A stretch of DNA of 64,000 bases from Primorskyibacter aestuariivivens (GTDB lineage Bacteria > Pseudomonadota > Alphaproteobacteria > Rhodobacterales > Rhodobacteraceae), in NCBI RefSeq assembly GCF_028023675.1, contig NZ_JAQIOZ010000018.1:45831-109830 (forward strand). The letters run 5' to 3'. A program made the translations under genes and the position numbers. Under the pieces are notes generated by a model, which was not told the origin of the DNA, searched no databases, and was given only the letters and a program-made list of their open reading frames with translations. Below, piece by piece: positions 55,697 through 64,000 of this stretch. How positions within the stretch are numbered: position 1 is the first letter of the stretch; the number at the start of each line of letters is the position of its first letter.

Positions 55697-56524
55697 TTAC
55701 GCAAAGGGCTTGTCCGGGCGCAGCAATTCCTGATCGCTCTCGGACAGCTGGCTGTAGCTGCGGAAACCGGCATTCCGGGCCACGCGCAGGGCAGGGTTCA
55801 TCCCCCGGCCCAGATGTTCCCAGACAATGCGCGTCATCCTGTGCGAGTTCTCGCTCTCATGGGTGATGCGCGCGGTGTAGCCGGTCCACAGGTTGTTCGA
55901 CAGCGATGGCACCCGGTGGATAAAGGTGAAGGACCCGGTCGTGGCCCCGCGCCGCGCAACAATGGCAGCAACCCCGCGTTCCTGTTTGAAGAAAAAGCCG
56001 CCGAATTCCCGTTGACGGGGGCTTTCCGGCAGGCCGACGCGCGTCATGGCTTCGCGTGCCTCGTGGCCGCGGATAAAGGTGAAGTCCCCTTTGCGATAGA
56101 CATAGACCAGCGCCTCGACGAATTTCTGCTGATCCATGAAGGAGCGGCGGATAAAGCGGAAAAAGCCAGTGGGCAGCAGATCCTCGGAAATCTCGGTGAT
56201 CTGCGGGCCCAGAAATCCGGCCAGCTCCGGGTGCTGCATGACAAAGCCCGAGGTTGTCGCGATTTCGCTCACCGGTTCGAGAAGAATACGCGCATCCACG
56301 TCAAAGAAGCTGCAAATGCGATGCAGAACATCGGGGCGCGGAAAGCTCTCGCCGCTCAGGTAGCGGTTGAATTGGGTGCGGTTGATCCCGAGATCGCGGC
56401 ACAGGGCCGAAATCGACTGAGCGTGAGCGTCGCGGCACAAATGTTTGAGATTCGCGCCAAACATGGCGCGCAGTTCGGCGGGGGATTTACTGGCCTTGCG
56501 ACCGGCGTTTGCGGATTTTGACAC
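55697..56524 (-). CDS. XRE-type transcriptional regulator
   Basis: A ~275-residue protein. The N-terminal HTH (about 17-75: LRAMFGANLKHLCRDAHAQS, ALCRDLGINRTQFNRYLSGE) is followed by a C-terminal domain with no recognised ligand fold (about 95-275). GTG 56524 has AAGGTGG at a good distance; a TTG 14 codons upstream is an alternative. It precedes the Rieske oxygenase on the same strand (116-base gap) and may control it. Confidence 0.78.
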   Translation of the reverse strand: MSKSANAGRKASKSPAELRAMFGANLKHLCRDAHAQSISALCRDLGINRTQFNRYLSGESFPRPDVLHRICSFFDVDARILLEPVSEIATTSGFVMQHPELAGFLGPQITEISEDLLPTGFFRFIRRSFMDQQKFVEALVYVYRKGDFTFIRGHEAREAMTRVGLPESPRQREFGGFFFKQERGVAAIVARRGATTGSFTFIHRVPSLSNNLWTGYTARITHESENSHRMTRIVWEHLGRGMNPALRVARNAGFRSYSQLSESDQELLRPDKPFA

Positions 56525-56760
56525 AGTTTGCCACCTTGAGGTGTTAGGGTTCACATTCCAGTTCAATTCTCCGCTGACAACTCACGAAACCGGTCGGTCG
56601 GGACCAGATTTGATGCTAGTTAGCGACACAAGACGCGGATTAGGTACAGGTTTGCCCAAAGCTGGCACAAATTACAACCCTTGCTGCGCTCAGCAGCACA
56701 TTCGCAAGATCGCAATTTGTGCCACATTAAAGCCGTTGGGACGCAATAAAGGTGAATACG

Positions 56761-57123
56761 ATGTCACTTAGGCGCATGTGCGGCGTTGTACTCTGGAGCA
56801 ACCCGGATGACCGGAAAGCGGTCGTTTGGTGCGAAGACCAGGGACACCTGGCCTATTATGTCGAACCGGATCACGATGGGATGAATGGCGTGTCACTCGA
56901 CGCCGGCGATCTTATTGAATTCGAGCTTCGAGAGGAGCGGCAATTGCGCCGGGTCACCAACCCGACGCTGCTGTGTCAGGATGCGGCGCCCGAGATTGCC
57001 CGCCAGCTTGATCGCTGTGCAAACAGATCTGAGCAATCAGAGCAGGGTTCGACGGATAACGTTGTGCCTTTCCGCAAGAAAGAGGACTGGTACACGCCGA
57101 TGGCCACTCACGTAACAGCCTAG
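56761..57123 (+). CDS. Conserved small hypothetical protein
   Basis: A 120-residue protein (MSLRRMCGVVLWSNPDDRKA, VVWCEDQGHLAYYVEPDHDG, then a polar tail with VVPFRKKEDWY). The first half reads like a small beta-barrel (cold-shock/OB-like pattern of alternating strands), but no consensus nucleic-acid motif is present. Divergent from the XRE regulator; ends before a strong terminator. Confidence 0.65.
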   Translation: MSLRRMCGVVLWSNPDDRKAVVWCEDQGHLAYYVEPDHDGMNGVSLDAGDLIEFELREERQLRRVTNPTLLCQDAAPEIARQLDRCANRSEQSEQGSTDNVVPFRKKEDWYTPMATHVTA

Positions 57124-57190
57124 CAGCCGCATCGCGCTCCGGGAGTCCTCACCCTCCCGAGGGACGCGACATCGGTTATGGGTGTGGGCC

Positions 57191-57218
57191 GCCCCCCTCG
57201 GCAACGAGGGGGGCGTTT
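57191..57218 (+). terminator. Rho-independent terminator
   Basis: gcccccctcg-gcaa-cgaggggggc is a strong stem followed by gtttt, 68 bases after the hypothetical gene stop at 57123. Confidence 0.8.
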
Positions 57219-57321
57219 TCATGCGTGGCACAGCTGGGAGAAGAGCTGCGCGCGGCCATGGCACGCAATTACAGGCCCCCGCGACAGGCCAGAACGTGCC
57301 GCGGCTGATCGCGAAGTCTGT

Positions 57322-57882
57322 TTATGCGCCGCGGCTGATCGCGGCGACGCCGGTACGCGCCACTTCGACAAGACCAAGAGGCCGCATCAGGTCGGCAAAG
57401 GCGTCCACCTTTTCCGGTGCGCCGGTGATCTGGAACACAAAGCTTTCCAATGTGCTGTCCACGACATTGGCGCGGAACACATCCGCCAGGCGCAGCGCCT
57501 CGACCCGTTCATCACCTTTGCCCGCGACCTTGATCAGCGCCAGCTCCCGCTCGACCGTGGCGCCCTCGACCGTCAGGTCATGCACTTCATGCACGGGAAC
57601 AATGCGGCCCAGCTGCGCCTTGATCTGTTCGATCACCTGCGGCGTGCCGGTGGTGACGATAGTGATGCGGCTGAGATGGCCGGTATGGTCCACCTCGGCC
57701 ACGGTCAGGCTGTCGATATTGTAGCCCCGACCGGAAAACAGCCCGATCACACGGGCCAGAACGCCAGGTTCGTTGTCGACGATCACGGCCAGCGTATGAG
57801 TTTCCTGCACATCGGAAAAATTCGGACGCAGGTTATAGGCGGAATGTTTGGAAGAGCCTTTTTTGATCTTTAGAGCAGACAT
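57322..57882 (-). CDS. ilvN: Acetolactate synthase small (regulatory) subunit
   Basis: A 186-residue regulatory subunit with an ACT domain (about 28-100; TLAVIVDNEPGVLARVIGLF and GRGYNIDSLTVAEVDHTGHL) and a second ALS_ss_C domain. It confers valine feedback inhibition on the catalytic subunit. It lies 85 bases downstream of ilvI in the same operon. Confidence 0.95.
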   Translation of the reverse strand: MSALKIKKGSSKHSAYNLRPNFSDVQETHTLAVIVDNEPGVLARVIGLFSGRGYNIDSLTVAEVDHTGHLSRITIVTTGTPQVIEQIKAQLGRIVPVHEVHDLTVEGATVERELALIKVAGKGDERVEALRLADVFRANVVDSTLESFVFQITGAPEKVDAFADLMRPLGLVEVARTGVAAISRGA

Positions 57883-57967
57883 GTTCTTTTCCTTGAATAC
57901 GGTGCGCAGTGAATGCGCACCCTACGCGGGTTAGTAGGGTGCGCCGTCCCGGCGCACCGCAGGCTCA

Positions 57968-59722
57968 TCACACCATCACCGCGCCCTTGGCGCCGATGGC
58001 ATCCTTGGTCGAGGCTTCACCCAGCAGCATCTTGTTATGCGGCTCGCCCGACGGGATCATCGGGAAGCAGTTTTCGTGCTTTTCGACAAGGCAGTCAAAG
58101 ATCACCGGCCCGTCATATTCGATCATCTCCATGATCGCGTCATCAAGGCTGTCAGGGTCCTTGCAGATGATGCCCTTGGCGCCAAACGCCTCGGCCAGCT
58201 TGACGAAATCGGGCAGCGCCTCGGACCAGCTATGCGAATAACGCTCGCCATGCAGCAATTCCTGCCACTGGCGCACCATGCCAAGGCGCTCGTTGTTCAG
58301 GATGAACTGTTTCACGGGCAGCATATATTGCACCGCGGTGCCCATTTCCTGCATGTTCATCAGCCAGGACGCTTCGCCCGCCACGTTGATGACCAGCGAT
58401 TTGGGATGCGCGATCTGCACGCCGATGGAGGCCGGGAAACCATAGCCCATGGTGCCGAGGCCGCCGGAGGTCATCCAGCGGTTGGGGTCTTCAAAGCCCA
58501 GATACTGCGCCGCCCACATCTGGTGTTGACCCACCTCGGTACAGACATAGCGGTCCATGCCCTTGGTCAGCGCCTCAAGCCGCGACAGCGCATATTGCGG
58601 TTTGATGCCGGGGCCTTCCTGCTTGAACTTCAGGCAGTCCACCGCACGCCAATCCTGAATCTGCGCCCACCATTTCTGCAATCCCTCGCGGTTGACCTTG
58701 CGGCCGCGCGCTTTCCAGACCTTGAGCACATCTTCAAGAACATGCGCCACATCGCCGATGATCGGCATATCGACGCGGATCACCTTGTTGACAGAGGACG
58801 GGTCGATGTCGATATGCGCCTTGCGGCTGTTGGGGCTGAACGCGTCCAGCCGCCCGGTGATCCGGTCGTCGAACCGCGCGCCCACATTGATCATCAGGTC
58901 ACAGCCATGCATCGCCAGGTTGGCCTCGTAGAGACCATGCATGCCCAGCATGCCGATCCAGTGCTTGCCCGAGGCCGGGTAGGCGCCGAGCCCCATCAGG
59001 GTCGAAGTGATCGGAATGCCGGTGGCTTCCACCAGTTCACGCAGAAGCTGGCTGGCTGCGGGGCCGGAATTGATCACGCCGCCACCCGTGTAGAAGACCG
59101 GGCGCGCAGCCGTTTCCAGCGCTTCGACCAGTTCGGTGATGGTGTCCATATCGCCTTTGACGCGGGGCTGGTAATGGCCCAGATCGGCCTTGGCCGGGGG
59201 GGTATACTGCGCGCTGGCAAACTGCACATCCTTGGGGATATCGATCAGCACCGGGCCGGGGCGGCCCTTGGTGGCGACATGGAACCCCTCATGGATGGTC
59301 GAGGACAGGTCTTTGGTGTCCTTTACCAGCCAGTTCATCTTGGTGCAGGGGCGGGTGATGCCCACGGTGTCGGCCTCCTGAAACGCGTCCGAGCCGATCA
59401 TGAATGTCGGCACCTGGCCGGTCAGAACGACAAGCGGGATCGAATCCATCAGCGCATCGGTCAATCCCGTCACCGCGTTGGTCGCGCCGGGGCCGGATGT
59501 CACCAACACAACGCCCGGTTTGCCGGTGGCGCGCGCATAGCCTTCGGCCGCGTGCACCGCGCCCTGTTCGTGCCGCACAAGGATATGGCGGATTTCGTTT
59601 TGCTGGAACACCTCGTCATAAATCGGTAGCACCGCGCCGCCCGGATAGCCGAATACCGTATCCACGCCCTGATCCTTAAGGGCCTGGACTACCATTTTTG
59701 CTCCGGTCATCTGACGTGTCAT
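57968..59722 (-). CDS. ilvI: Acetolactate synthase large (catalytic) subunit
   Basis: A 584-residue TPP-, FAD- and Mg-dependent enzyme, first step of branched-chain amino acid synthesis. Motifs: [16 protein letters not shown] with the catalytic Glu in [19 protein letters not shown], the FAD-domain FDDRITGRL region, and the TPP motif ([15 protein letters not shown], then [18 protein letters not shown]). In place of the canonical G-D-G-x-F it reads GEASW, as do many alphaproteobacterial large subunits. Expression appears controlled by the leader attenuator upstream. Confidence 0.96.
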   Translation of the reverse strand: MTRQMTGAKMVVQALKDQGVDTVFGYPGGAVLPIYDEVFQQNEIRHILVRHEQGAVHAAEGYARATGKPGVVLVTSGPGATNAVTGLTDALMDSIPLVVLTGQVPTFMIGSDAFQEADTVGITRPCTKMNWLVKDTKDLSSTIHEGFHVATKGRPGPVLIDIPKDVQFASAQYTPPAKADLGHYQPRVKGDMDTITELVEALETAARPVFYTGGGVINSGPAASQLLRELVEATGIPITSTLMGLGAYPASGKHWIGMLGMHGLYEANLAMHGCDLMINVGARFDDRITGRLDAFSPNSRKAHIDIDPSSVNKVIRVDMPIIGDVAHVLEDVLKVWKARGRKVNREGLQKWWAQIQDWRAVDCLKFKQEGPGIKPQYALSRLEALTKGMDRYVCTEVGQHQMWAAQYLGFEDPNRWMTSGGLGTMGYGFPASIGVQIAHPKSLVINVAGEASWLMNMQEMGTAVQYMLPVKQFILNNERLGMVRQWQELLHGERYSHSWSEALPDFVKLAEAFGAKGIICKDPDSLDDAIMEMIEYDGPVIFDCLVEKHENCFPMIPSGEPHNKMLLGEASTKDAIGAKGAVMV

Positions 59723-59770
59723 CGCTTTGCTCCGTTCATGACGTCATCCTCTTCTTCTCTCACGCCGCAT

Positions 59771-59795
59771 AAAAAAGCCCCCGGTTTTCCGAGGG
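59771..59795 (-). terminator. Attenuator terminator ahead of ilvI
   Basis: Reverse strand: CCCTCGGAAAACCGGGGG stem followed by C and six T residues, 49 bases before the ilvI start. Together with the leader peptide upstream it forms a classical transcription attenuator. A longer gcgcatggg/cccatgcgc helix (59795-59804 with 59829-59838) overlaps its 5' arm and could be the competing fold. Confidence 0.8.
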
Positions 59796-59821
59796 CGCAT
59801 GGGGTACCGTTATGGTGTCCG

Positions 59822-59869
59822 TTACCGGCCCATGCGCCATTTCCCTACAAGTACGATAAGATTGGTCAT
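59822..59869 (-). CDS. ilv operon leader peptide (15 residues)
   Basis: A tiny reading frame encodes MTNLIVLVGKWRMGR followed by TAA. Five consecutive branched-chain codons (Leu-Ile-Val-Leu-Val) make it a sensor of charged Leu/Ile/Val tRNAs: ribosome stalling there would favour the antiterminator helix and ilvI-ilvN transcription. It lies between the predicted promoter and the attenuator terminator. Confidence 0.82.
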   Translation of the reverse strand: MTNLIVLVGKWRMGR

Positions 59870-59897
59870 CGTGGCTTCCCAAGTTCAGCGTGGCGAG

Positions 59898-59926
59898 ACA
59901 CTAGGCGAGGCTTTCGGGAGCGTCAA
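59898..59926 (-). promoter_or_regulatory. Predicted ilv operon promoter
   Basis: Reverse strand: TTGACG (59921-59926), 17-base spacer, TAGTGT (59898-59903). Start near 59891, about 20 bases before the leader-peptide ATG. Confidence 0.6.
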
Positions 59927-60249
59927 GCAAAAGGGGCCGATTTTTATGCTCCGAAATGCAAGAAATCTTTGCATTAGTTGCGGGGTGTGGCGGTGCTGGC
60001 GACATTTTCGGTAAATGCGGGCGGGGATTCGCGGAAATCAGCGCGGTTTGAACCGGATTTGGCCCTGCATGGGCTGCCGTGTGCGCGTGACCCGTAAGCG
60101 GAGGCATTGAACAAAAGGCCGGGCGAATTCCGGAAACCGGTCCATTTGGGGCCGCAGAACAGCCGCATTTTGCGGTTACGCGTGTCTCAGTTTTGCAAGG
60201 GCAGGCGGGGGACCGCGTGCCCCTACATGTTCGAGTGAAAGGAAATGCC
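59927..60249. other. Intergenic region upstream of ilv and the MEMO-AMMECR1 gene
   Basis: About 320 bases without a gene. It holds an atgcaa/ttgcat inverted repeat (59956-59961 and 59969-59974), 30 bases beyond the ilv -35 box and thus a possible activator site. Nothing else recognised until the ribosome-binding site (aaagga) of the next gene. Confidence 0.4.
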
Positions 60250-61659
60250 ATGACGCAAATCCATCGTGTCCCGGTTGCCGCCGGTCGTTTTTATCCGGCA
60301 GAGGCGGATGCACTGTCCAAGGCTGTTCAGACCGCTTTTGCGCGCGCCGAGCGGGTGGCACCGCCATCCTTGGCCAAACCACGTACGATCATCGCGCCGC
60401 ATGCGGGCTATGCCTATTCCGCCGATATTGCCGCGCTGGCCCATACCGAGACCGCGGGGCACAGTTATCGCCGGGTTGTCATCCTGTCACCGTCGCATAA
60501 ACACGCCTTTGACGGCATGGCCGTGCCGTCACAGGACGGGTATGACATGCCGGGCTTTTCGGTGGCGCTGCACAAGGGCGCGCGCAAGGAATTGATCGGT
60601 GCAGGGCTGGTGACGGAACTGGACGCCGCGCATGAGGCCGAACACGGGATCGAAACGCAATTGCCGTTCCTGCATCACCTGCACCCCAAGGCGCGGCTGG
60701 TGCCGGTGGTAATCGGCGACTGCCCGGTGCCGCGTGTGGCGGAGCTGGTCGATCATCTGGCCGATGAGGCGACGCTGTTTGTGCTGTCCAGCGATCTGAG
60801 CCATTTCCATGATCTGAAAACCGGCGGCCTGCGCGATCTGGAAACCGCGTCACGCATCGAACGGGGTGATCTGGCCGCGATGCGCGCCAGCGATGCCTGT
60901 GGCATCCGCGCGATTGCCGGGTATCTTGCGTCCAAGTCCGGACGCGGGGCGCGGGCGCTGCGGCTGGGTCTGTATAATTCGAGCCATCATAGTGGCGATA
61001 TCGACCGGGTTGTCGGATATGGCGCCTGGCGGTTCAGCGATCCGGCAGAACCCGTGCTGAGCGATGCCCATCGCCACGACCTGCTGCGGGCGGCGCGGCA
61101 TGTGCTGCATCTGGCCTGTCATGGGCGGCCAAGCGCCACGCTGGACATGTCCAGCTTTTCCCCGCGCCTGCATACCGTGGCAGCCAGTTTCGTGACCTTG
61201 CAGCGCGACGGACGGTTGCGCGGTTGCATCGGCTCCATGGCGGCGCATCGGCCCTTGGTGCAGGATGTGGTGGACAATGCGCTCAGGGCCGGATTCCGCG
61301 ATGAACGTTTTCAGCCGATCACCGCAAAGGAGTTACCACATCTGGATATCAAAATCTCGGTACTGTCACGCCCGGCAGAGCTGAGCTTTTCCAGCGATGC
61401 CAGCGCGCGCCGCGCCTTTGACAAGGGCGCACATGGTCTGATCCTGACGGATGGGAAGCATCGCGGCGTGCTCTTGCCACAGGTCTGGGACCAGATCGGG
61501 ACCAAGACAGATTTCCTGAAGGCGTTGAAACGCAAGGCGGGCCTGCCGGAGGATTACTGGAGTGCCAGTCTGCGGCTGTTCGCCTTTACCAGCGAAAGTT
61601 TTGACGATGCCGACCGGCCCAGAACGCGGGTCATGCGGGCCGAGGCGGCAACCGCCTGA
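60250..61659 (+). CDS. Fused MEMO (AmmeMemoRadiSam B) - AMMECR1 (A) protein
   Basis: A 469-residue fusion. Residues 1-265 are a MEMO domain: IIAPHAGYAYS (His51), ILSPSHKHAF (His83), EHGIETQLPFL (His132), SSDLSHFHD (His185) and DACGI (Cys217) give the metal-site pattern. Residues 270-469 are an AMMECR1 domain with the hallmark LRGCIGSM (323-330) and HGLILTDGKHRGVLLPQVW. In other organisms these two belong to the AmmeMemoRadiSam set with a radical SAM protein, which is absent here. Biochemical role unclear. Start ATG 60250 follows aaagga. Confidence 0.9.
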   Translation: MTQIHRVPVAAGRFYPAEADALSKAVQTAFARAERVAPPSLAKPRTIIAPHAGYAYSADIAALAHTETAGHSYRRVVILSPSHKHAFDGMAVPSQDGYDMPGFSVALHKGARKELIGAGLVTELDAAHEAEHGIETQLPFLHHLHPKARLVPVVIGDCPVPRVAELVDHLADEATLFVLSSDLSHFHDLKTGGLRDLETASRIERGDLAAMRASDACGIRAIAGYLASKSGRGARALRLGLYNSSHHSGDIDRVVGYGAWRFSDPAEPVLSDAHRHDLLRAARHVLHLACHGRPSATLDMSSFSPRLHTVAASFVTLQRDGRLRGCIGSMAAHRPLVQDVVDNALRAGFRDERFQPITAKELPHLDIKISVLSRPAELSFSSDASARRAFDKGAHGLILTDGKHRGVLLPQVWDQIGTKTDFLKALKRKAGLPEDYWSASLRLFAFTSESFDDADRPRTRVMRAEAATA

Positions 61660-61668
61660 ACCAAAGGC

Positions 61669-62307
61669 TCAGAACGCCACGCCGGTGCCCTGCAACACGC
61701 CATGCTCCATGGCGTAGCGGGTCAGCCCGGCGGTCGAGGAAATGCCAAGCTTGCGCTTGATGTTCTTGCGGTGGGTTTCCACCGTGCGTACCGAGATATC
61801 CAGCGCAAGCGCCACTTCCTTGTTGGATTTGCCCTGCGCCAGTTGCAAAAGGATCGTCTGTTCGCGGTTGGTCAGTTGCTCGCGCCCCGGTGAGGGTTCC
61901 AGCGACCCCTTGGCCCCGACGCAGAGATAGCGTTCGCCGGTCATGACCACGTCAATGGCGTGTTTGATCTCATCGGTGGGCACATCCTTGAGCACATAGC
62001 CCATCGCGCCATGGCCCAGCGCGGTGGAAATATATTCCGGGCTGTCATGCATGGACAGGATAAGAATGCGGGTCTGCGGGCGACGTTCGAGGATCATCTC
62101 GGTCGCGGTCAACCCGCCCACATTGGGCATGTTGAGATCAAGCAGGATCACATCGGGGTTCAATTCGCCCACCTGATCGACGATCTCGCGGCCATTGGAG
62201 AGCGTGGCGAGCACTTCGATATCATCGAAACTGTCGAGCAACGCTTCGATACCTTCGGCAACCATCGGATGGTCGTCCACAATCACAACGCGCGTTTTTC
62301 TGGTCAT
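61669..62307 (-). CDS. NarL/LuxR-family response regulator
   Basis: A 212-residue regulator: receiver domain (about 1-125; acidic pair DD 11-12, phospho-acceptor Asp57 in ILLDLNMP, and LKD near 107) and a LuxR-type HTH (about 145-205; LTNREQTILLQLAQGKSNKE, ISVRTVETHRKNIKRKLG). Partner kinase is upstream with a 4-base overlap. Confidence 0.93.
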   Translation of the reverse strand: MTRKTRVVIVDDHPMVAEGIEALLDSFDDIEVLATLSNGREIVDQVGELNPDVILLDLNMPNVGGLTATEMILERRPQTRILILSMHDSPEYISTALGHGAMGYVLKDVPTDEIKHAIDVVMTGERYLCVGAKGSLEPSPGREQLTNREQTILLQLAQGKSNKEVALALDISVRTVETHRKNIKRKLGISSTAGLTRYAMEHGVLQGTGVAF

Positions 62308-63734
62308 GCGCTTGCCTTTCCTTGGGCGGATGTACTGTCTGTGTCGGCGGTCTCGGGCGGCAGCATGCGCGACAGGGGCACAACCACTTCTATCACGGTG
62401 CCGGTTCCGCGCGAAGAGAGCACGCGCAAGGTTCCGTCAAGCTGTTCGACCCGCTCCGCCATATTGCGCAGGCCAAGCCCGCCCGCGCCGTCATCGGGGG
62501 CAAAACCGCAGCCATTGTCCGAGATGCGCAGCGTCGCGCCCTGTTTGTGGCCGCGCGCCTCCACATCGATCCGGGTCGCGCCGGAATGCCGTTCGATATT
62601 GGTCAGCGCCTCCTGCGCGATGCGGTAAAGCGCGGTCTTGGCATGGGCGTCCAGCCGGTTGCGGAACGGCACGGTTTCGAAATGGGTTTCGATGCCGGTC
62701 CGCTGGCCGAATTCCTCGACCAATGTGCGCAGCGCGGGGCCAAGGCCAAGATCGTCCAGCACACCTGGGCGCAGGTCGCGGCTGATGCGGCGCACCTCCT
62801 GAATGGCGCCGGACAGGTGCTCGATCCCCTTGTCCAGCGTCTCGGAGGCACGGGCATCGCCTTTGTCCATGCGGCGTTTGGTGATGTCGAGCGCGTAGCG
62901 GATGCCAACGAGGATCTGGCTGATGCCGTCATGCAGTTCGCGCGCGATGCGGCCGCGCTCATCCTCCTGCGCGTCGAGCACCCGCTGGGTCAGCGCCTTG
63001 AGCTTGGCATCGGCCAGCCGTCTTTCGCGGATATTGAGAACAAGCCCAGACAGATAGACCGCCAGAAGCGCCACGCCGGTGATGATGCCGATATAGACAA
63101 ATGTCTCGCGGATGCGGGCCTCCACATCGGCGCGCGCAGAGGCCACGGTCTCCAGAACATCGTCGATGAACACACCGGTGCCCACCACCCAGCGCCAGTC
63201 CTGAAGCCCGATGGAATAGGTGACCATGCGCGCGGTTTCACGGGTCGAGGGTTTGGGCCAGTCAAAGCTGTGATAGCCACCCCCGGTGCGGGCGATGCGG
63301 ATCAGCTCATCTGTGATCGGGGTGCCGTTGAGATCTTCGAGACCCGACCAGTTCTTGTTGATCAGATAGGTCTGGCGCGGCGCGACAAGGTTGTTGCCGT
63401 CATAGTCGAACACATAGAAATAGCCGTCCTGACCATAAAGCATGGATGCCAGGATGCGGGTCACGGCAAGCTTGGCCGCTTCATCATCGGGGGCGGCGCG
63501 ACCGTAGATGTTGATGAAGGCCGTGCGCGCGATGGAGATGTAGTTTTTCAGCTCTTCACGCTTGGCGCTGATCAGTTGCGCCTCAAGTGCCGCAATCTCC
63601 CGGTCGGCCAGTTGCCGCGACTGCGCCGTGACCAAAAGCGCAATCGCCGCCGCCGCCAGAACCAGCGGAACGGTTGCAACAAAGAACAGCTTTTGCCCAT
63701 AGGACAGCCGGAACAGGGGCCAGAGACGACGCAT
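62304..63734 (-). CDS. Cache-domain sensor histidine kinase (HisKA_3 type)
   Basis: A 476-residue kinase. Membrane helix near 14-36, a periplasmic single-Cache domain (about 40-205; GYFYVFDYDGNNLVAP, NKNWSGLEDLNG, GVFIDDV), a second membrane helix (about 212-232), HisKA_3 dimerisation with the phospho-His in ARELHDGISQIL, and an ATPase domain (SDNGCGFAPDD, GGLGLRNMAERVEQL). Cache domains bind small organic acids or amino acids. Paired with the response regulator. Confidence 0.93.
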   Translation of the reverse strand: MRRLWPLFRLSYGQKLFFVATVPLVLAAAAIALLVTAQSRQLADREIAALEAQLISAKREELKNYISIARTAFINIYGRAAPDDEAAKLAVTRILASMLYGQDGYFYVFDYDGNNLVAPRQTYLINKNWSGLEDLNGTPITDELIRIARTGGGYHSFDWPKPSTRETARMVTYSIGLQDWRWVVGTGVFIDDVLETVASARADVEARIRETFVYIGIITGVALLAVYLSGLVLNIRERRLADAKLKALTQRVLDAQEDERGRIARELHDGISQILVGIRYALDITKRRMDKGDARASETLDKGIEHLSGAIQEVRRISRDLRPGVLDDLGLGPALRTLVEEFGQRTGIETHFETVPFRNRLDAHAKTALYRIAQEALTNIERHSGATRIDVEARGHKQGATLRISDNGCGFAPDDGAGGLGLRNMAERVEQLDGTLRVLSSRGTGTVIEVVVPLSRMLPPETADTDSTSAQGKASA

Positions 63735-63767
63735 GGATGATTCGATACGCGGAATTTCCCGGCTTGC

Positions 63768-64000
63768 CTAGGTGTTCAGTCCCGGCATTTGGTGGATCGG
63801 ATTTAGGATGAAACGATCTGGCTCTGAAGTCCAGATCTTGCAGATGTATTCGTAAGGCGTCAGCCCGCTGAGGGTCTTGAGCCTGCGGGCGAAGTTGTAG
63901 GCTGCCATGAAGTCGGCAAGGTGTGTTCTCAACTGGTCGTGGTTTTCGTAGTGGAAGCGTTTGACGGTCGCCTCCTTGATGGTGCGGTTCATTCGTTCGA
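63768..64000 (-). mobile_element. IS481-family transposase, C-terminal fragment (runs off the window)
   Basis: The last ~77 residues of a DDE-type integrase core: ERMNRTIKEATVKRFHYENH, then LADFMAAYNFARRLKTLSGL and PYEYICKIWTSEPDRF. The R-M-N-R-T-I-K element contains the final catalytic Glu region. This is the usual end of IS481-type transposases. The 5' part and far terminal repeat lie beyond base 64000. It begins 33 bases after the histidine kinase start. Confidence 0.85.

Overview
The window looks like a chromosomal stretch from a marine Roseobacter-group alphaproteobacterium (Rhodobacteraceae). The evidence is the uniformly high-GC coding DNA, a circularly permuted two-piece tmRNA gene with an alphaproteobacterial-type tag, an SspB-alpha gene, a ZauP-ZapA pair, a methionine-synthase set that appears to be split, a fused indolepyruvate ferredoxin oxidoreductase, and a methanethiol-oxidase-like gene. 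Most of the window is ordinary core genome. It is cut inside mfd at the left edge and inside an IS481-type transposase at the right edge.

Layout. 1-5.5 kb: mfd 3' end, a small methyltransferase, RHH and DUF4169 small proteins, fumC, a phospholipid N-methyltransferase-like gene and sspB. 5.6-10.8 kb: chrA, the tmRNA gene (reverse strand, tag ANDNRAPVALAA), an EamA exporter, and a membrane protein paired with an SBP56/methanethiol-oxidase-like gene. 10.9-19.1 kb: a CNNM/CBS transporter, a metallophosphoesterase-fold protein with a degraded active site, a secreted subtilase, xerD, a large secreted protein of unknown role with a 49-residue membrane protein, and aroK-aroB. 19.3-23.3 kb: DUF1638, corrinoid protein and homocysteine methyltransferase, probably parts of a split cobalamin methionine synthase, with a radical SAM gene on the other strand. 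23.35-26.5 kb: the one clearly accessory segment, with a Xre/RES toxin-antitoxin pair and then a visibly AT-richer two-gene operon (hydrophobic protein plus TerB-like protein) that I cannot assign to a known system.

26.5-34.8 kb: tkt, zauP-zapA, the grxD / small membrane protein / bolA cluster, a sulfotransferase-like gene, purL and another EamA exporter. 34.8-41.6 kb: pxpC-pxpB-lysR facing away from dabB-dabA, an energy-coupled inorganic-carbon uptake system. 41.7-44.6 kb: a tight three-gene catabolic operon (PLP lyase, M24 hydrolase, Asp/Glu-racemase-like enzyme). 44.6-50.7 kb: a candidate anti-Shine-Dalgarno small RNA, lysR, indolepyruvate ferredoxin oxidoreductase and a SAF-domain dehydrogenase. 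51-56.5 kb: acyltransferase, murI, argC, ccmE, and a Rieske oxygenase with a small partner and an HTH regulator. 56.7-64 kb: a conserved small protein, ilvI-ilvN behind a leader-peptide attenuator, a MEMO-AMMECR1 fusion, a Cache histidine kinase with its response regulator, and the IS481 fragment.

Functional links visible by position: SspB and tmRNA both feed tagged proteins to ClpXP and lie within 2.3 kb of each other. GrxD and BolA are standard Fe-S partners. ZauP and ZapA act together on FtsZ. DabA and DabB form one complex. The homocysteine methyltransferase, corrinoid and DUF1638 proteins probably cooperate. Positions and motifs were read by eye; no database search was run, so family names rest on recognised motifs and gene order.
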